Assembly: GCF_004167665.1 (NCBI RefSeq)
Contig: NZ_SEWE01000007.1
Coordinates: forward strand, 62,001-126,000
DNA: 64,000 bases
Source: Hymenobacter persicinus
GTDB taxonomy: Bacteria > Bacteroidota > Bacteroidia > Cytophagales > Hymenobacteraceae
Direction of reading: 5' to 3'
Each line of letters starts with the position of its first letter. The stretch's first letter is position 1. The notes under the pieces were generated by a model. The model was not told where the DNA came from and did not search any database. It saw only the letters and a list, made by a program, of their open reading frames with translations. Shown here in pieces: positions 42,760-50,740 of this stretch. A program made the translations under genes and the position numbers.

Positions 42760-43464
42760 ATGCCAACGCTGGATAGCACTTTACTGGTCGGTATCGCGAA
42801 GGCGCTGAATATCTTTTCAGTGCTTACCTACCTGCTGCCCCTGCTCATCTGCCTCTGGCGTTGGCATTCCCTGCAGCCGGCCTACCGCCAGCTGATTCTG
42901 GCCGGCCTGCTCACGCTGGGCAGCCTCAACGTGCTGGCCGAAGTCGGCCGGGTGGTGTATCACAACAACCTGCTCTGCAACTACCTCATCATCTGGGCCG
43001 AAACCCTGTTTCTGGGCTGGGCTTACCACCAGGCGCTGCACAGCCGCCGGAGCCGGCAGCTGCTGCTGGCAGCCCTGGTTTTTTTCGCCGGGGTAGCCCT
43101 GGCCGAGTTTCTGTACTGGCACGGCATTTCCGGCGCCAAAACCTACACCCGCATGGCCCGGGGCATTGTGCTGGTGGGCGCGGCCCTGCTGTACTTCGAA
43201 CAGACCCTGCAGGAGCTGCGCAATATCCACCTCGAGCGGGACCCCATGTTCCTGGTCAGCGTGGGCGTGACGCTCTACTACTCCGGCACGCTCATGGTTT
43301 TTGCCATGGAATACGCCACCGTCCGCCGCCACCAGTTCGACCAGGTCTGGATGATGTACAGCATCCAAGCGGTACTGATGACGGTCCTCAACACCCTGAT
43401 TGCCCTCGCCCTGTGGCATACCAGTCGCGCCGAAGCCAAGGCTGAAACTCCCATCCTGTACTAA
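42760..43464 (+). CDS. Seven-helix membrane protein, paralogue 1
   Basis: 234 residues with about seven hydrophobic helices (starting near residues 14, 44, 72, 99, 131, 165 and 196) and short loops. The family block shared with the next two genes is ALLYFEQTLQELR, then L-E-R-D-PMFLVSVGVTLYYSGT, between helices 5 and 6. An AETLFLGWAY motif marks helix 3. The family is not recognised. The position upstream of a kinase without a sensor domain suggests a sensing role (inference). The next gene starts 30 nt downstream. Confidence 0.82.
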   Translation: MPTLDSTLLVGIAKALNIFSVLTYLLPLLICLWRWHSLQPAYRQLILAGLLTLGSLNVLAEVGRVVYHNNLLCNYLIIWAETLFLGWAYHQALHSRRSRQLLLAALVFFAGVALAEFLYWHGISGAKTYTRMARGIVLVGAALLYFEQTLQELRNIHLERDPMFLVSVGVTLYYSGTLMVFAMEYATVRRHQFDQVWMMYSIQAVLMTVLNTLIALALWHTSRAEAKAETPILY

Positions 43465-43494
43465 CGGCGCCGGCCGTTTCCTTTCGTGCTGCGT

Positions 43495-44169
43495 ATGCCT
43501 GCTCCCGATTTTGTGTGGTGGGCCGGGCTGGCCAAAAAGCTGAATCTGCTGTCGGTGGCCACTTCTTTCGTGCCGCTGGCCGTAGGAGCCTACCGCTGGT
43601 CCCAGCTGCGCCCGGGCACTTACCCGCTGGTGTGGGTGGCCCTCGTGCCGGGCTGCCTGCTGGGGGTGCTGTCGGAAATCGGGCGCCACGTGTTTCACAA
43701 CAACATTGTGTATCAGCACCTCATACCGCTGGCCGAAACGCTACTGCTGGGTTGGGCCTACTGGTACGCGCTGACAGGGCCCCGCAACCGTCGGTTTCTG
43801 GTGGCATCACTGACCGTATTTGTGCTGGTGTTCGTGGGCGAATCAGTGTATTGGGGTGGGTTTTGGCAGGGCGAAAACCCCTGCTCCCACGCCGTGCAGA
43901 CCATTGTGCTGCTGTCGTTCGCCCTGCTGTATTTCGAGCAGCTGCTCCGGGAACTGCGCACCATTCAGCTCGAGCACGACCCGATGTTTCTGGTCAGCGT
44001 AGGCGTGATGCTTTACTACGCCGGCACCATTGTCGTGTTTCTGCTCGAGGTCGGTATGCAGCAGCAGCAGCAAATCGACCAGATCTGGACCATGTTCATC
44101 ATTCAGGCCGTGCTGCTGATGGTCTTCAACGCTTTTCTAACCCTGGCCCTTTGGAATACCCGCCGCTGA
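43495..44169 (+). CDS. Seven-helix membrane protein, paralogue 2
   Basis: 224 residues, the closest relative of paralogue 1 across the whole length. Shared features are AKKLNLLSV, EIGRHVFHNN (paralogue 1: EVGRVVYHNN), AETLLLGWAY, ALLYFEQLLRELR and DPMFLVSVGVMLYYAGT, ending in LALWNTRR. The two are clearly tandem duplicates that have diverged in the loops. The glutamine run QQQQQ in the loop before the last helix is specific to this copy. The start is the ATG at 43495 rather than a GTG three codons upstream. Confidence 0.82.
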   Translation: MPAPDFVWWAGLAKKLNLLSVATSFVPLAVGAYRWSQLRPGTYPLVWVALVPGCLLGVLSEIGRHVFHNNIVYQHLIPLAETLLLGWAYWYALTGPRNRRFLVASLTVFVLVFVGESVYWGGFWQGENPCSHAVQTIVLLSFALLYFEQLLRELRTIQLEHDPMFLVSVGVMLYYAGTIVVFLLEVGMQQQQQIDQIWTMFIIQAVLLMVFNAFLTLALWNTRR

Positions 44170-44314
44170 CCCGGCCTAGTTTGGTCCGGAACCCGCGTGG
44201 GTACTGGCCGGCTTAGAATTACGAGGCGGGCGTTGTTATCTTCCGGTATATAGTTGTATACTACTGTTCTATTGCCGATTCGTCCCACCTGCTGCGCCCC
44301 CGCCCGACCTGCCC

Positions 44315-45004
44315 ATGCCCATTTCCCCGTGGCTAATCACCTTTGCCGAATACCTGGAACGCGCTTCCAATATTCTGGTACTGGTTCCGCTGGGCATGGC
44401 CGGGTGGCGCTGGCCCCACCTGCCGTCGGCGCTGCGGCTGCTGGCATGCTACCTGGTTTTCACCGAAGCCACGCTGCTGGCGGCGGCCCTTACCGAAATG
44501 TACTGGCCCCGCTGGCACCTGCTGGTCTGGCAAGCCTTTACCATCACCGAAACCCTGTTTTTCTTCCGCATCTACTATCTTACCCTGCGGGTGCCGCTCT
44601 GGCGGCGTTTTATTGTGGTAGCCGCCCCCCTGTTTGCCGCCTTCGCCCTGCTCGACACGTTTTACCTCGAAGGCATGCACCAGGTCAATGCCTTCACCCA
44701 CGTGCTGCAGAGCGCGCTGCTGATTGGGCTGGCCCTGCTTTATTTCGAACAGTTGCTCAACGAGTTGGAAGTCGTGCGCCTGGAGCACGACCCTTTATTT
44801 CTGGTGAGTACGGCCGTCGTGCTGTACTTTTCGGGTACGGTACTGATGTATGTCTTCATCAATCACTTTCTGACGGCCAAGGATTACGCGAGTAACCAAG
44901 TTGTCTATACCATCAATTCTATTGTGAATCTGATTCAGTACAGTCTCTTCGCCCTGGCTTTCTGGTACGCCGACCGGAAGCCGCAAGCTCCGGTGCACTC
45001 ATGA
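44315..45004 (+). CDS. Seven-helix membrane protein, paralogue 3
   Basis: 229 residues, more distant than the other two but with the same helix spacing and key block: ALLYFEQLLNELEVV, RLEHDPLFLVST and VLYFSGT. TETLFFFRIYYL replaces the AETL-x-LGWAY segment. It is separated from paralogue 2 by 145 bp that are rather AT-rich and could carry a second promoter, and it overlaps the histidine kinase start by 4 nt (ATGA), tying it most tightly to the kinase. Confidence 0.82.
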   Translation: MPISPWLITFAEYLERASNILVLVPLGMAGWRWPHLPSALRLLACYLVFTEATLLAAALTEMYWPRWHLLVWQAFTITETLFFFRIYYLTLRVPLWRRFIVVAAPLFAAFALLDTFYLEGMHQVNAFTHVLQSALLIGLALLYFEQLLNELEVVRLEHDPLFLVSTAVVLYFSGTVLMYVFINHFLTAKDYASNQVVYTINSIVNLIQYSLFALAFWYADRKPQAPVHS

Positions 45005-45816
45005 ACGGCTGGCTGCTGCCCGTAATGTTGGCCACGCCGGTGCTGCTGCTGCTGGCCCTGGGCATCGTAGCCTTTGTGCTGCGCTACCAGCGGCGGCTGC
45101 TACGCCAGCAGGAACAACTGCGCCAAGTGCGCGACGCCTCCCAGCAGCAGGCCCTGGAAGCGGCCCTGCTGGCCCAGGAAGAAGAGCGCCGCCGCATTGC
45201 CGCCGACCTGCACGACGGCGTGGGCACTACCCTGGCCATCGTGAAGCTTCACCTCAGCACCTTGGGCCAGCCCGACCTGACTCAGGAAGCCACCGCCCTG
45301 CTCGATCAGGCCATCAGTGAGGTGCGGCGTATTTCGCGCAACCTGCTGCCAGCCGCCTTGCAGAAGTTTGGCCTGCCCTTCGCCCTCGACGCGCTGGCCC
45401 GCACCGTGCCCGCCGACGGCCCCACCCAGGTGCTCATTGAGCAGCGCGGGCAGCCCCGCCGCCTCGACCCCAAGCGGGAGCTTATCGTTTATCGGGTGGT
45501 GCAGGAGTTGCTTGGCAACGGCCTGCGCCACGCCCACGCCGACTCCATCAGCGTTAGCATCGACTTCGGGCCCGACTACCTTTCCCTGCAATACCTTGAT
45601 AACGGCGTGGGCTTCGACCCGGCCGCCGGCGACACCCAACCCGCGCCCGGCTCCCGCACCGGCCTGGGTCTGACCAACCTGCGCAGCCGCGTGGCCGTAC
45701 TGCGCGGCACGCTCCGCCATGAATCGGCGCCCGGCGCGGGCAGCCGCATTTGGATTTCCTTCCCGATTCCGTATCTTCCTGCCGATCAGGCTCCTACCCT
45801 CGTTTCCGCCCTATGA
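45001..45816 (+). CDS. Sensor-less histidine kinase (HisKA_3/NarX type)
   Basis: 271 residues: one membrane helix (residues 5-27), a short coiled linker, then HisKA_3 with the phospho-acceptor H71 in ERRRIAADLHDGVGTTLA and an ATPase domain with VQELLGNGLRHAHADSI, LDNGVGFDP and GLGLTNLRSRV. No PAS, 7TM or periplasmic sensor is fused to it. It should phosphorylate the receiver encoded next (ATGA overlap). The N-box reads ELLGN rather than the common ELLNN. The preceding membrane proteins are the best candidates for its input. Confidence 0.93.
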   Translation: MNGWLLPVMLATPVLLLLALGIVAFVLRYQRRLLRQQEQLRQVRDASQQQALEAALLAQEEERRRIAADLHDGVGTTLAIVKLHLSTLGQPDLTQEATALLDQAISEVRRISRNLLPAALQKFGLPFALDALARTVPADGPTQVLIEQRGQPRRLDPKRELIVYRVVQELLGNGLRHAHADSISVSIDFGPDYLSLQYLDNGVGFDPAAGDTQPAPGSRTGLGLTNLRSRVAVLRGTLRHESAPGAGSRIWISFPIPYLPADQAPTLVSAL

Positions 45817-46214
45817 GCAACCCCAACATTCGTCTTGCCGTGGTCGATGACCACATTTTATTCCGCAAAGGCTTGCGGGCCCTGATCAGCGGTTTTGCGG
45901 GCATGGAAGTTCTCTTCGAAGCCGGCGACGGGCAGGAACTTCTCGAACACCTCGACCAAGGCATCGTACCCGATGTGGTGCTGATGGATCTGCAAATGCC
46001 CGTGCTCGATGGCCTGCAAACCGTACGCTTGCTGCGGGCCCAGTACCCGCGGGTGCGCGTGGTTATCATCTCCATGCACGACGAACCCGAGCTCATCGAC
46101 AGCCTGCACACCGAGGGCGCCCACGGCTACCTGCTCAAAAACGCCAACCCGGAGGAAGTGCGCGGGGCCATCATGGCCGCAGCCGCTCCGAATGCCAAGC
46201 TGGCCACGCTGTAA
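45813..46214 (+). CDS. Receiver-only response regulator (NarL type without DNA-binding domain)
   Basis: 133 residues forming one complete receiver domain: acidic pair V-D-D-H at residues 11-14, phospho-acceptor D59 in VVLMDLQMPVLDG, S87 and K109 (GYLLKNANPEEV). NarL/FixJ family regulators normally continue with a LuxR-type helix-turn-helix, but here the stop codon comes right after the last receiver helix, and a terminator follows within 50 nt. It could pass phosphate on, bind another protein, or be a truncated regulator. It overlaps the kinase by 4 nt. Confidence 0.9.
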   Translation: MSNPNIRLAVVDDHILFRKGLRALISGFAGMEVLFEAGDGQELLEHLDQGIVPDVVLMDLQMPVLDGLQTVRLLRAQYPRVRVVIISMHDEPELIDSLHTEGAHGYLLKNANPEEVRGAIMAAAAPNAKLATL

Positions 46215-46260
46215 GATTTCCGCCCCGGCGCAGTAGCGCTCAACGTTGGTACTGATACCT

Positions 46261-46298
46261 AAAAAAGCCGGCTCCCATTCAGGGAGCCGGCTTTTTTT
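46261..46298. terminator. Bidirectional intrinsic terminator
   Basis: A 16-bp stem (AAAAAAGCCGGCTCCC and its complement) with a 5-nt loop and seven T residues, between the convergent response-regulator and receptor genes. Confidence 0.92.
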
Positions 46299-46327
46299 AA
46301 GTTTAGCCGCGGGCCGGTTGGCGCTGC

Positions 46328-49081
46328 TTACAGGGCCAGCGACATACCGGCCGTGAAGGTGCGGCCGCGGTTGAAGAAGGCCTCCAGCGAGTTCACCTGG
46401 GTGGGGTCGACCACGCTGCGGGTCGGCACGTCGGTGATGAAATACTGGTCGAACACGTTCAGGATGGATGCTTTAAACGACAGGCGGTACCGCTCCCGGA
46501 TTGGCTTCACGTCGTAGCCGAAGTGAATGTCGAAGTTGCGGCTGGTGGGCAGGCGGTAGGTGTCGGTCCGGTTTTCCTCCGAGCGCAGGTTCACCGGGTC
46601 GAAGTTGGCGTAGTACTTCGAGAACACCAGGAACGAGGGGCGCACGTAGACGCCCGTCACGGGCTCGTAGCGCAGGCCCAGCTGGAACTGGTTCTGGGCC
46701 GCGTCGCCGACGTGCACGCCCTTGATGAAGATGGGCTCGTCGTTGATTAGGACCTTACCGCCTTCATCTACCTGAGTGATGCGGCCGGTGGAGCTCCAGC
46801 GCCAGTCGCCGATGGAAATGGCGGCGTTCAGCTGCACGCGGCGGCTGATTTCCTGGGCCACGTCCAGCTCGACGCCCATGTGGCGGGCATTCACGTTGCG
46901 CACGTTGTTGAACACGGGCACGCCGTCGACGGTGCCGGTGGTGGAGCTGCTCTTGTTGGTCCAGTTCGTGAAGTAGCCGTTCAGGTTGGCCTTCAGCGAC
47001 GGATACGAAATGCCGTAGCCCAGCTCAAACGAAGCAATGCCCTCGTTGCGGATGTCCTGGAGCTTGCGGCCCGAGTTCTGGTCGAATACGAAGTTGAAGA
47101 ACGGGACCTTGCTGATGTAGCCCACGTTGGCAAACAGGTTGTTGTGCTCGGTCAGGTTGTAGTTGGCGCCGGCTTTCACGCTGTAGCCGGTCAGGCGGGC
47201 CCAGTCGGTTTCCACGCGTTTGCCGTCGGCGTTGGTGTAGGACTTGCCGTTCAGCGTCAGGGTGTAGGGGCTGGCCGAACCCGAGGGGTTGATGGTGTAG
47301 GCCGGCACGTCGTAGTTGATACCGTCTACGTTGACCTGCTTGGCTTTGAAGTAGTCGATGCGCTTGTAGCCGATCTGCGAAACCGTCCCGCTGAGCACGG
47401 CCGACAGCACCGGGGTCTTGTATTCCACCTGGCCGTAGCCACCCAGCCACTGCGTTTTGCCGTCGTAGTTGTAGCCGAGTTTGTCGCCCAGGCCCAGGCG
47501 AGTGGTTGGATCGGTGTTGCGGTTGGCTGTGTTGGTGGCGTAGTCGCCGCCCAGCAAGTCCCGGATTTCCTGGTAGTGCTCCCCGTAGTAGGTGCGGCCG
47601 TCAACGCCGGCAGCGAGGGTCACGGCATCGGTGAGTTTGTACTCGGCGCCGGTGATGAAGCCGTACCAGCGGTGGTTGTTCACGCTGTTGCGCAGGTAGG
47701 TATTGGCCCGGCGGGTGGGGTTCGAAGCGTTAGGCAGCTCGTTGGTGTTCGTGTCGAAGATGCGCTGGAAGTCGGCCTGCCCGTTGGCATCCAGGGGCAG
47801 CGTGGCGCTGGCGCCCGAGCCACCGCCCGAGCCGATGGAAACGTAGGCCACCGTGGAAATGAACAGCCGGTCGGAGGCGTTCCAGTAGTGGTTGAGGTTG
47901 ATCTGGGGCTTGTGGTAGTAGTTCACCCGCTCGTTCACGACCTCGGCCTTGTCGGTTTCGTACACCCGCTCTTTGCCTTCGAGGTGGTAGCGGCGCAGGT
48001 AGCCCCAGTTCGGGTTGTAGGCAAAGCCCTTGTCGCCGTTGATAACCTGATTGCCGCCCAGCTCGCGGGCCTTGGCGTTGCTGTACACGCCGATGCGGCT
48101 GGCGAAGCTGCGCTGACCGTGGCTCTGCGGCGAGCCCAAGCCGGTCAGGGACAGGCGGTGCTTGCCGAACTTCTTGCTCACGTTGCCGAAATAAGTCCAG
48201 GCGTCGTCGAAGGTCTGGTCAACCCAACCGTCGGACACCCGGCGCGAGGCGAAGCCCGTGAAAGCCCAGTCGCCCTTGAGCGTGCCGCTGCTCATCATCA
48301 GCGAGGCCTTGCGGTAGCCGTTGGAGCCGCCTTCCACGCGGGCCATGACGCTTTTCTTGTCGTCGAAGCCGCGGGTCAGCACGTTGATAGTGCCCCCAAC
48401 GGATGGCACGGCGATGCGCGAAGCCGACAGGCCGCGCTGCACCTGCAGCGACTTGGTCACGTCGCCCAGGTCCCAGTTGGACCAGAACACCGAGCCGTTT
48501 TCCATGTCATTGACCGGTACGCCGTTGACCATCACGGCCACGTTGCGCTGGTCGAAGCCGCGGATGCTGATGCGGGAGTCGCCGGTGCCGCCGCCACTCT
48601 GGGTAGCGTACACGCCGGGCGTCTCGTTGAGAATCATCGGCAGGTCCCGGTTCGACAGCGTTTCGCGCAGCTTCACCTCGTTCACGGCCGAGTAAGCCAC
48701 GGGCGTTTCGCGCTCCACGGCGATGCCGAGCGAGCCCACTACCTGCACTTCATTCAGGGTGGCGTTGTCGGCGTTGAGCGAGAAGCTCGCCGTAGCGTTT
48801 TGGGTGGTGATGACCACGCGCTGCTCGGTGATTTTATAGCCGATAAAGGAGGCCTTCACCGAGTATGTACCCGGCTTCAGGTTTGGCACCAGGTATGTGC
48901 CGTTGGCCTCGGCCCCGGCGCCGGTATTGACGCCGTTGCCGGTTACCTGCACTGTGGCGCCGGGCAGGGCCTCGCCGGTGAGCTTATCCAGCACCCGGCC
49001 TTTGATGGAGAATGTGCTTTGGGCGGCGGCCGTCAGGACGGCCAGGCAAGCGAGCAGAAAGGTGAGTAAGGTGTGTTTCAT
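46328..49081 (-). CDS. TonB-dependent outer-membrane receptor
   Basis: 917 residues: signal peptide (LTAAAQS), a carboxypeptidase-regulatory-like beta-sandwich (residues 24-110; SIKGRVLDKLTGEALPGATV), then a plug (RETLSNRDLPMILNETPGVY, RISIRGFDQRNVAVMVNGVP) and a large barrel ending in FTAGMSLAL. It imports a ligand (iron complex, oligosaccharide, cobalamin or other) using TonB energy. No SusD partner is next to it, so it is not a typical polysaccharide locus. An exact -7 box is 34 nt upstream. Confidence 0.93.
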   Translation of the reverse strand: MKHTLLTFLLACLAVLTAAAQSTFSIKGRVLDKLTGEALPGATVQVTGNGVNTGAGAEANGTYLVPNLKPGTYSVKASFIGYKITEQRVVITTQNATASFSLNADNATLNEVQVVGSLGIAVERETPVAYSAVNEVKLRETLSNRDLPMILNETPGVYATQSGGGTGDSRISIRGFDQRNVAVMVNGVPVNDMENGSVFWSNWDLGDVTKSLQVQRGLSASRIAVPSVGGTINVLTRGFDDKKSVMARVEGGSNGYRKASLMMSSGTLKGDWAFTGFASRRVSDGWVDQTFDDAWTYFGNVSKKFGKHRLSLTGLGSPQSHGQRSFASRIGVYSNAKARELGGNQVINGDKGFAYNPNWGYLRRYHLEGKERVYETDKAEVVNERVNYYHKPQINLNHYWNASDRLFISTVAYVSIGSGGGSGASATLPLDANGQADFQRIFDTNTNELPNASNPTRRANTYLRNSVNNHRWYGFITGAEYKLTDAVTLAAGVDGRTYYGEHYQEIRDLLGGDYATNTANRNTDPTTRLGLGDKLGYNYDGKTQWLGGYGQVEYKTPVLSAVLSGTVSQIGYKRIDYFKAKQVNVDGINYDVPAYTINPSGSASPYTLTLNGKSYTNADGKRVETDWARLTGYSVKAGANYNLTEHNNLFANVGYISKVPFFNFVFDQNSGRKLQDIRNEGIASFELGYGISYPSLKANLNGYFTNWTNKSSSTTGTVDGVPVFNNVRNVNARHMGVELDVAQEISRRVQLNAAISIGDWRWSSTGRITQVDEGGKVLINDEPIFIKGVHVGDAAQNQFQLGLRYEPVTGVYVRPSFLVFSKYYANFDPVNLRSEENRTDTYRLPTSRNFDIHFGYDVKPIRERYRLSFKASILNVFDQYFITDVPTRSVVDPTQVNSLEAFFNRGRTFTAGMSLAL

Positions 49082-49115
49082 GCAGTACAGTGGGAATTAC
49101 AGCGTTTGCGCTAAG

Positions 49116-49123
49116 CAAAGATA
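49116..49123 (-). promoter_or_regulatory. Exact -7 box for the TonB-dependent receptor
   Basis: TATCTTTG on the minus strand, 34 nt before the start codon at 49081. Confidence 0.6.
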
Positions 49124-49320
49124 AGGGATTGGCAGGTAGCCGGAAAGCCAGCCCGAGAGTTTCGCGGCCGCGTGCTTTTTGCCCGTATCTTGCGAAAAAT
49201 CAGCCCCGCCCGTCCCCAGACAATTCCCTGCGTCGCGTCACCTTGTTATGGCGCCGGCGCTGGCCGCGCTGATGTATTGCTAGCTTCTTATCAGCCTGCC
49301 TTTTACGCTTATTTCATTCC

Positions 49321-50706
49321 ATGATTTCGCTTCTTCGCGGCGGCCTGTTGGCTGCCTTGGTTGGCGTAGCTAGCTGCCCTAGCGCCCGCGCTCAGCTGTT
49401 TTACACCGTCAAGCTGTCGGCGGAGTCGGCCTGGGCCACGAACCCGCGGCCGGTGTACGTGGCTCAGGTCGTAGATGCCCGCCTCACCCGAAGCGGCCTG
49501 GGCTGGCTGAGCAGCGGGGCGGAAAACATGCGCCGGCTGGCCCGCTTTCCGCAGGGTCTGGAACACGAGCTAACTCATTTCTACGGGCAGGTGCCCCGCT
49601 CCCCGCAGGCGCTGCCCCTGGTGCTGGTGGTACGACGGCTGAGCCTGGCCGAGCAGGCCGCCAACCTGCAGGAAGTAGCCCAGGCCGAAGTGGTGGCCGA
49701 CTTCTACTACCAGCATGCCGACGGCTACCACCGGGTGTACCACGCGGCGGAGCTGACAACCGACCAGGCCTTCGACGTCACGGGCCGGCACGACTCCAAC
49801 ATCAGCCGGGCCCTGCTCATGGCCCTGCCCCCGATGGCCACCCTGAGTTCGGAGCAGGCCGCTGCCGGTCCGGCCCTGACCTGGGCCCAGGTGCTGCATG
49901 CTCCCGCCCCGGAGCCCTACCCCGTCCAGACGGCGGCCAAGCTGCACCCCGGCGTCTACCGCACCGTGGCCGACTTTCAGCAAAACACCCCGCTGGCCGG
50001 CGTGGAATGGGAAGCCAAGGAGGGCGTTATGTTCGGGACCCGGGCAATTGTCGGCACCCAGCCCACCGGCCTGAAGCTGCGCGGCGACACGCCCACTGGC
50101 CAGTGGCACGATGGCCGCGACTACTGGGGCTTCTGCGACGGACGCCAGCAGTACGTCCGCTACGGCGGCGCCTTTTACCCCTTGCAGCGCACCGCCGCGG
50201 GCTATGAATACCAGGCCCCGGTTTACATCGACCCGCGCCAGCAGAGCCAGACTATGCTCTACACCCCGGCGGGCACGCTGGCCCTGCAAAAGCCCTGGTG
50301 GACGGCGGCGACCCTGCAGCTCTGGCCCGACACGGGCTTTTCCAGCGAGAAGCTTCCGCTCACCGAACGGGCCGATGCGCCGGCCGCCGTGGCTACCGTG
50401 GTGGTGTACCGCCGGCCCGACGCCGCCCCGGACCGCCCCGTGCAGGTATCGCTGAACGGGCAGGTGATGGGCACGCTGCGCGGCGGGGAGTACCTGACCC
50501 TGCCCATGCCGGCCGGGGCCCCCGCCGAAATCAGCGTGTGCGGGCAGGCGGAGCGCGAGGCCTGTTTCCGCTTCCGCCCCGATTTGCGGGCGGCCAATTA
50601 CCTCGACTGCCACCTAGGCACGGCCACCCAGCCCGCACCTTCGGTCCGCCTCGTGTCGGTGGATATCGGCGCGGCGGCCCTGCAGGAATGCGCGGAAGCA
50701 AAATGA
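49321..50706 (+). CDS. Secreted protein of unknown family, tandem copy 1
   Basis: 461 residues with a signal peptide (cleavage near SARAQ, residue 25). Three regions align with the next gene: an N-terminal VAQVVDARLTRSGLGW block, a middle GVYRTVADFQQNTP, and DYWGFCDGRQQYVRYGGAFY followed by a late VQVSLNGQVMGTLRGGEYLTL. Copy-specific cysteines lie in the C-terminal 60 residues (ISVCGQAEREACFRF). No known domain is recognised; the late block looks like a beta-sandwich. It is probably periplasmic or outer-surface. The gap to copy 2 is 34 bp. Confidence 0.8.
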   Translation: MISLLRGGLLAALVGVASCPSARAQLFYTVKLSAESAWATNPRPVYVAQVVDARLTRSGLGWLSSGAENMRRLARFPQGLEHELTHFYGQVPRSPQALPLVLVVRRLSLAEQAANLQEVAQAEVVADFYYQHADGYHRVYHAAELTTDQAFDVTGRHDSNISRALLMALPPMATLSSEQAAAGPALTWAQVLHAPAPEPYPVQTAAKLHPGVYRTVADFQQNTPLAGVEWEAKEGVMFGTRAIVGTQPTGLKLRGDTPTGQWHDGRDYWGFCDGRQQYVRYGGAFYPLQRTAAGYEYQAPVYIDPRQQSQTMLYTPAGTLALQKPWWTAATLQLWPDTGFSSEKLPLTERADAPAAVATVVVYRRPDAAPDRPVQVSLNGQVMGTLRGGEYLTLPMPAGAPAEISVCGQAEREACFRFRPDLRAANYLDCHLGTATQPAPSVRLVSVDIGAAALQECAEAK

Positions 50707-50740
50707 GCGCCCCGCTACTGGTTTATAGTCACTCCACGTT

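Noticed and set aside
46880-49069. A 729-codon open frame on the plus strand opposite the TonB-dependent receptor
   Set aside because: Composition is typical antisense V/G/A/H-rich sequence and the receptor on the other strand has complete domains.
46328-49081. Idea that the receptor is part of a SusC/SusD polysaccharide utilisation locus
   Set aside because: There is no SusD-like gene or glycoside hydrolase next to it; neighbours are a signalling operon and unknown secreted proteins.
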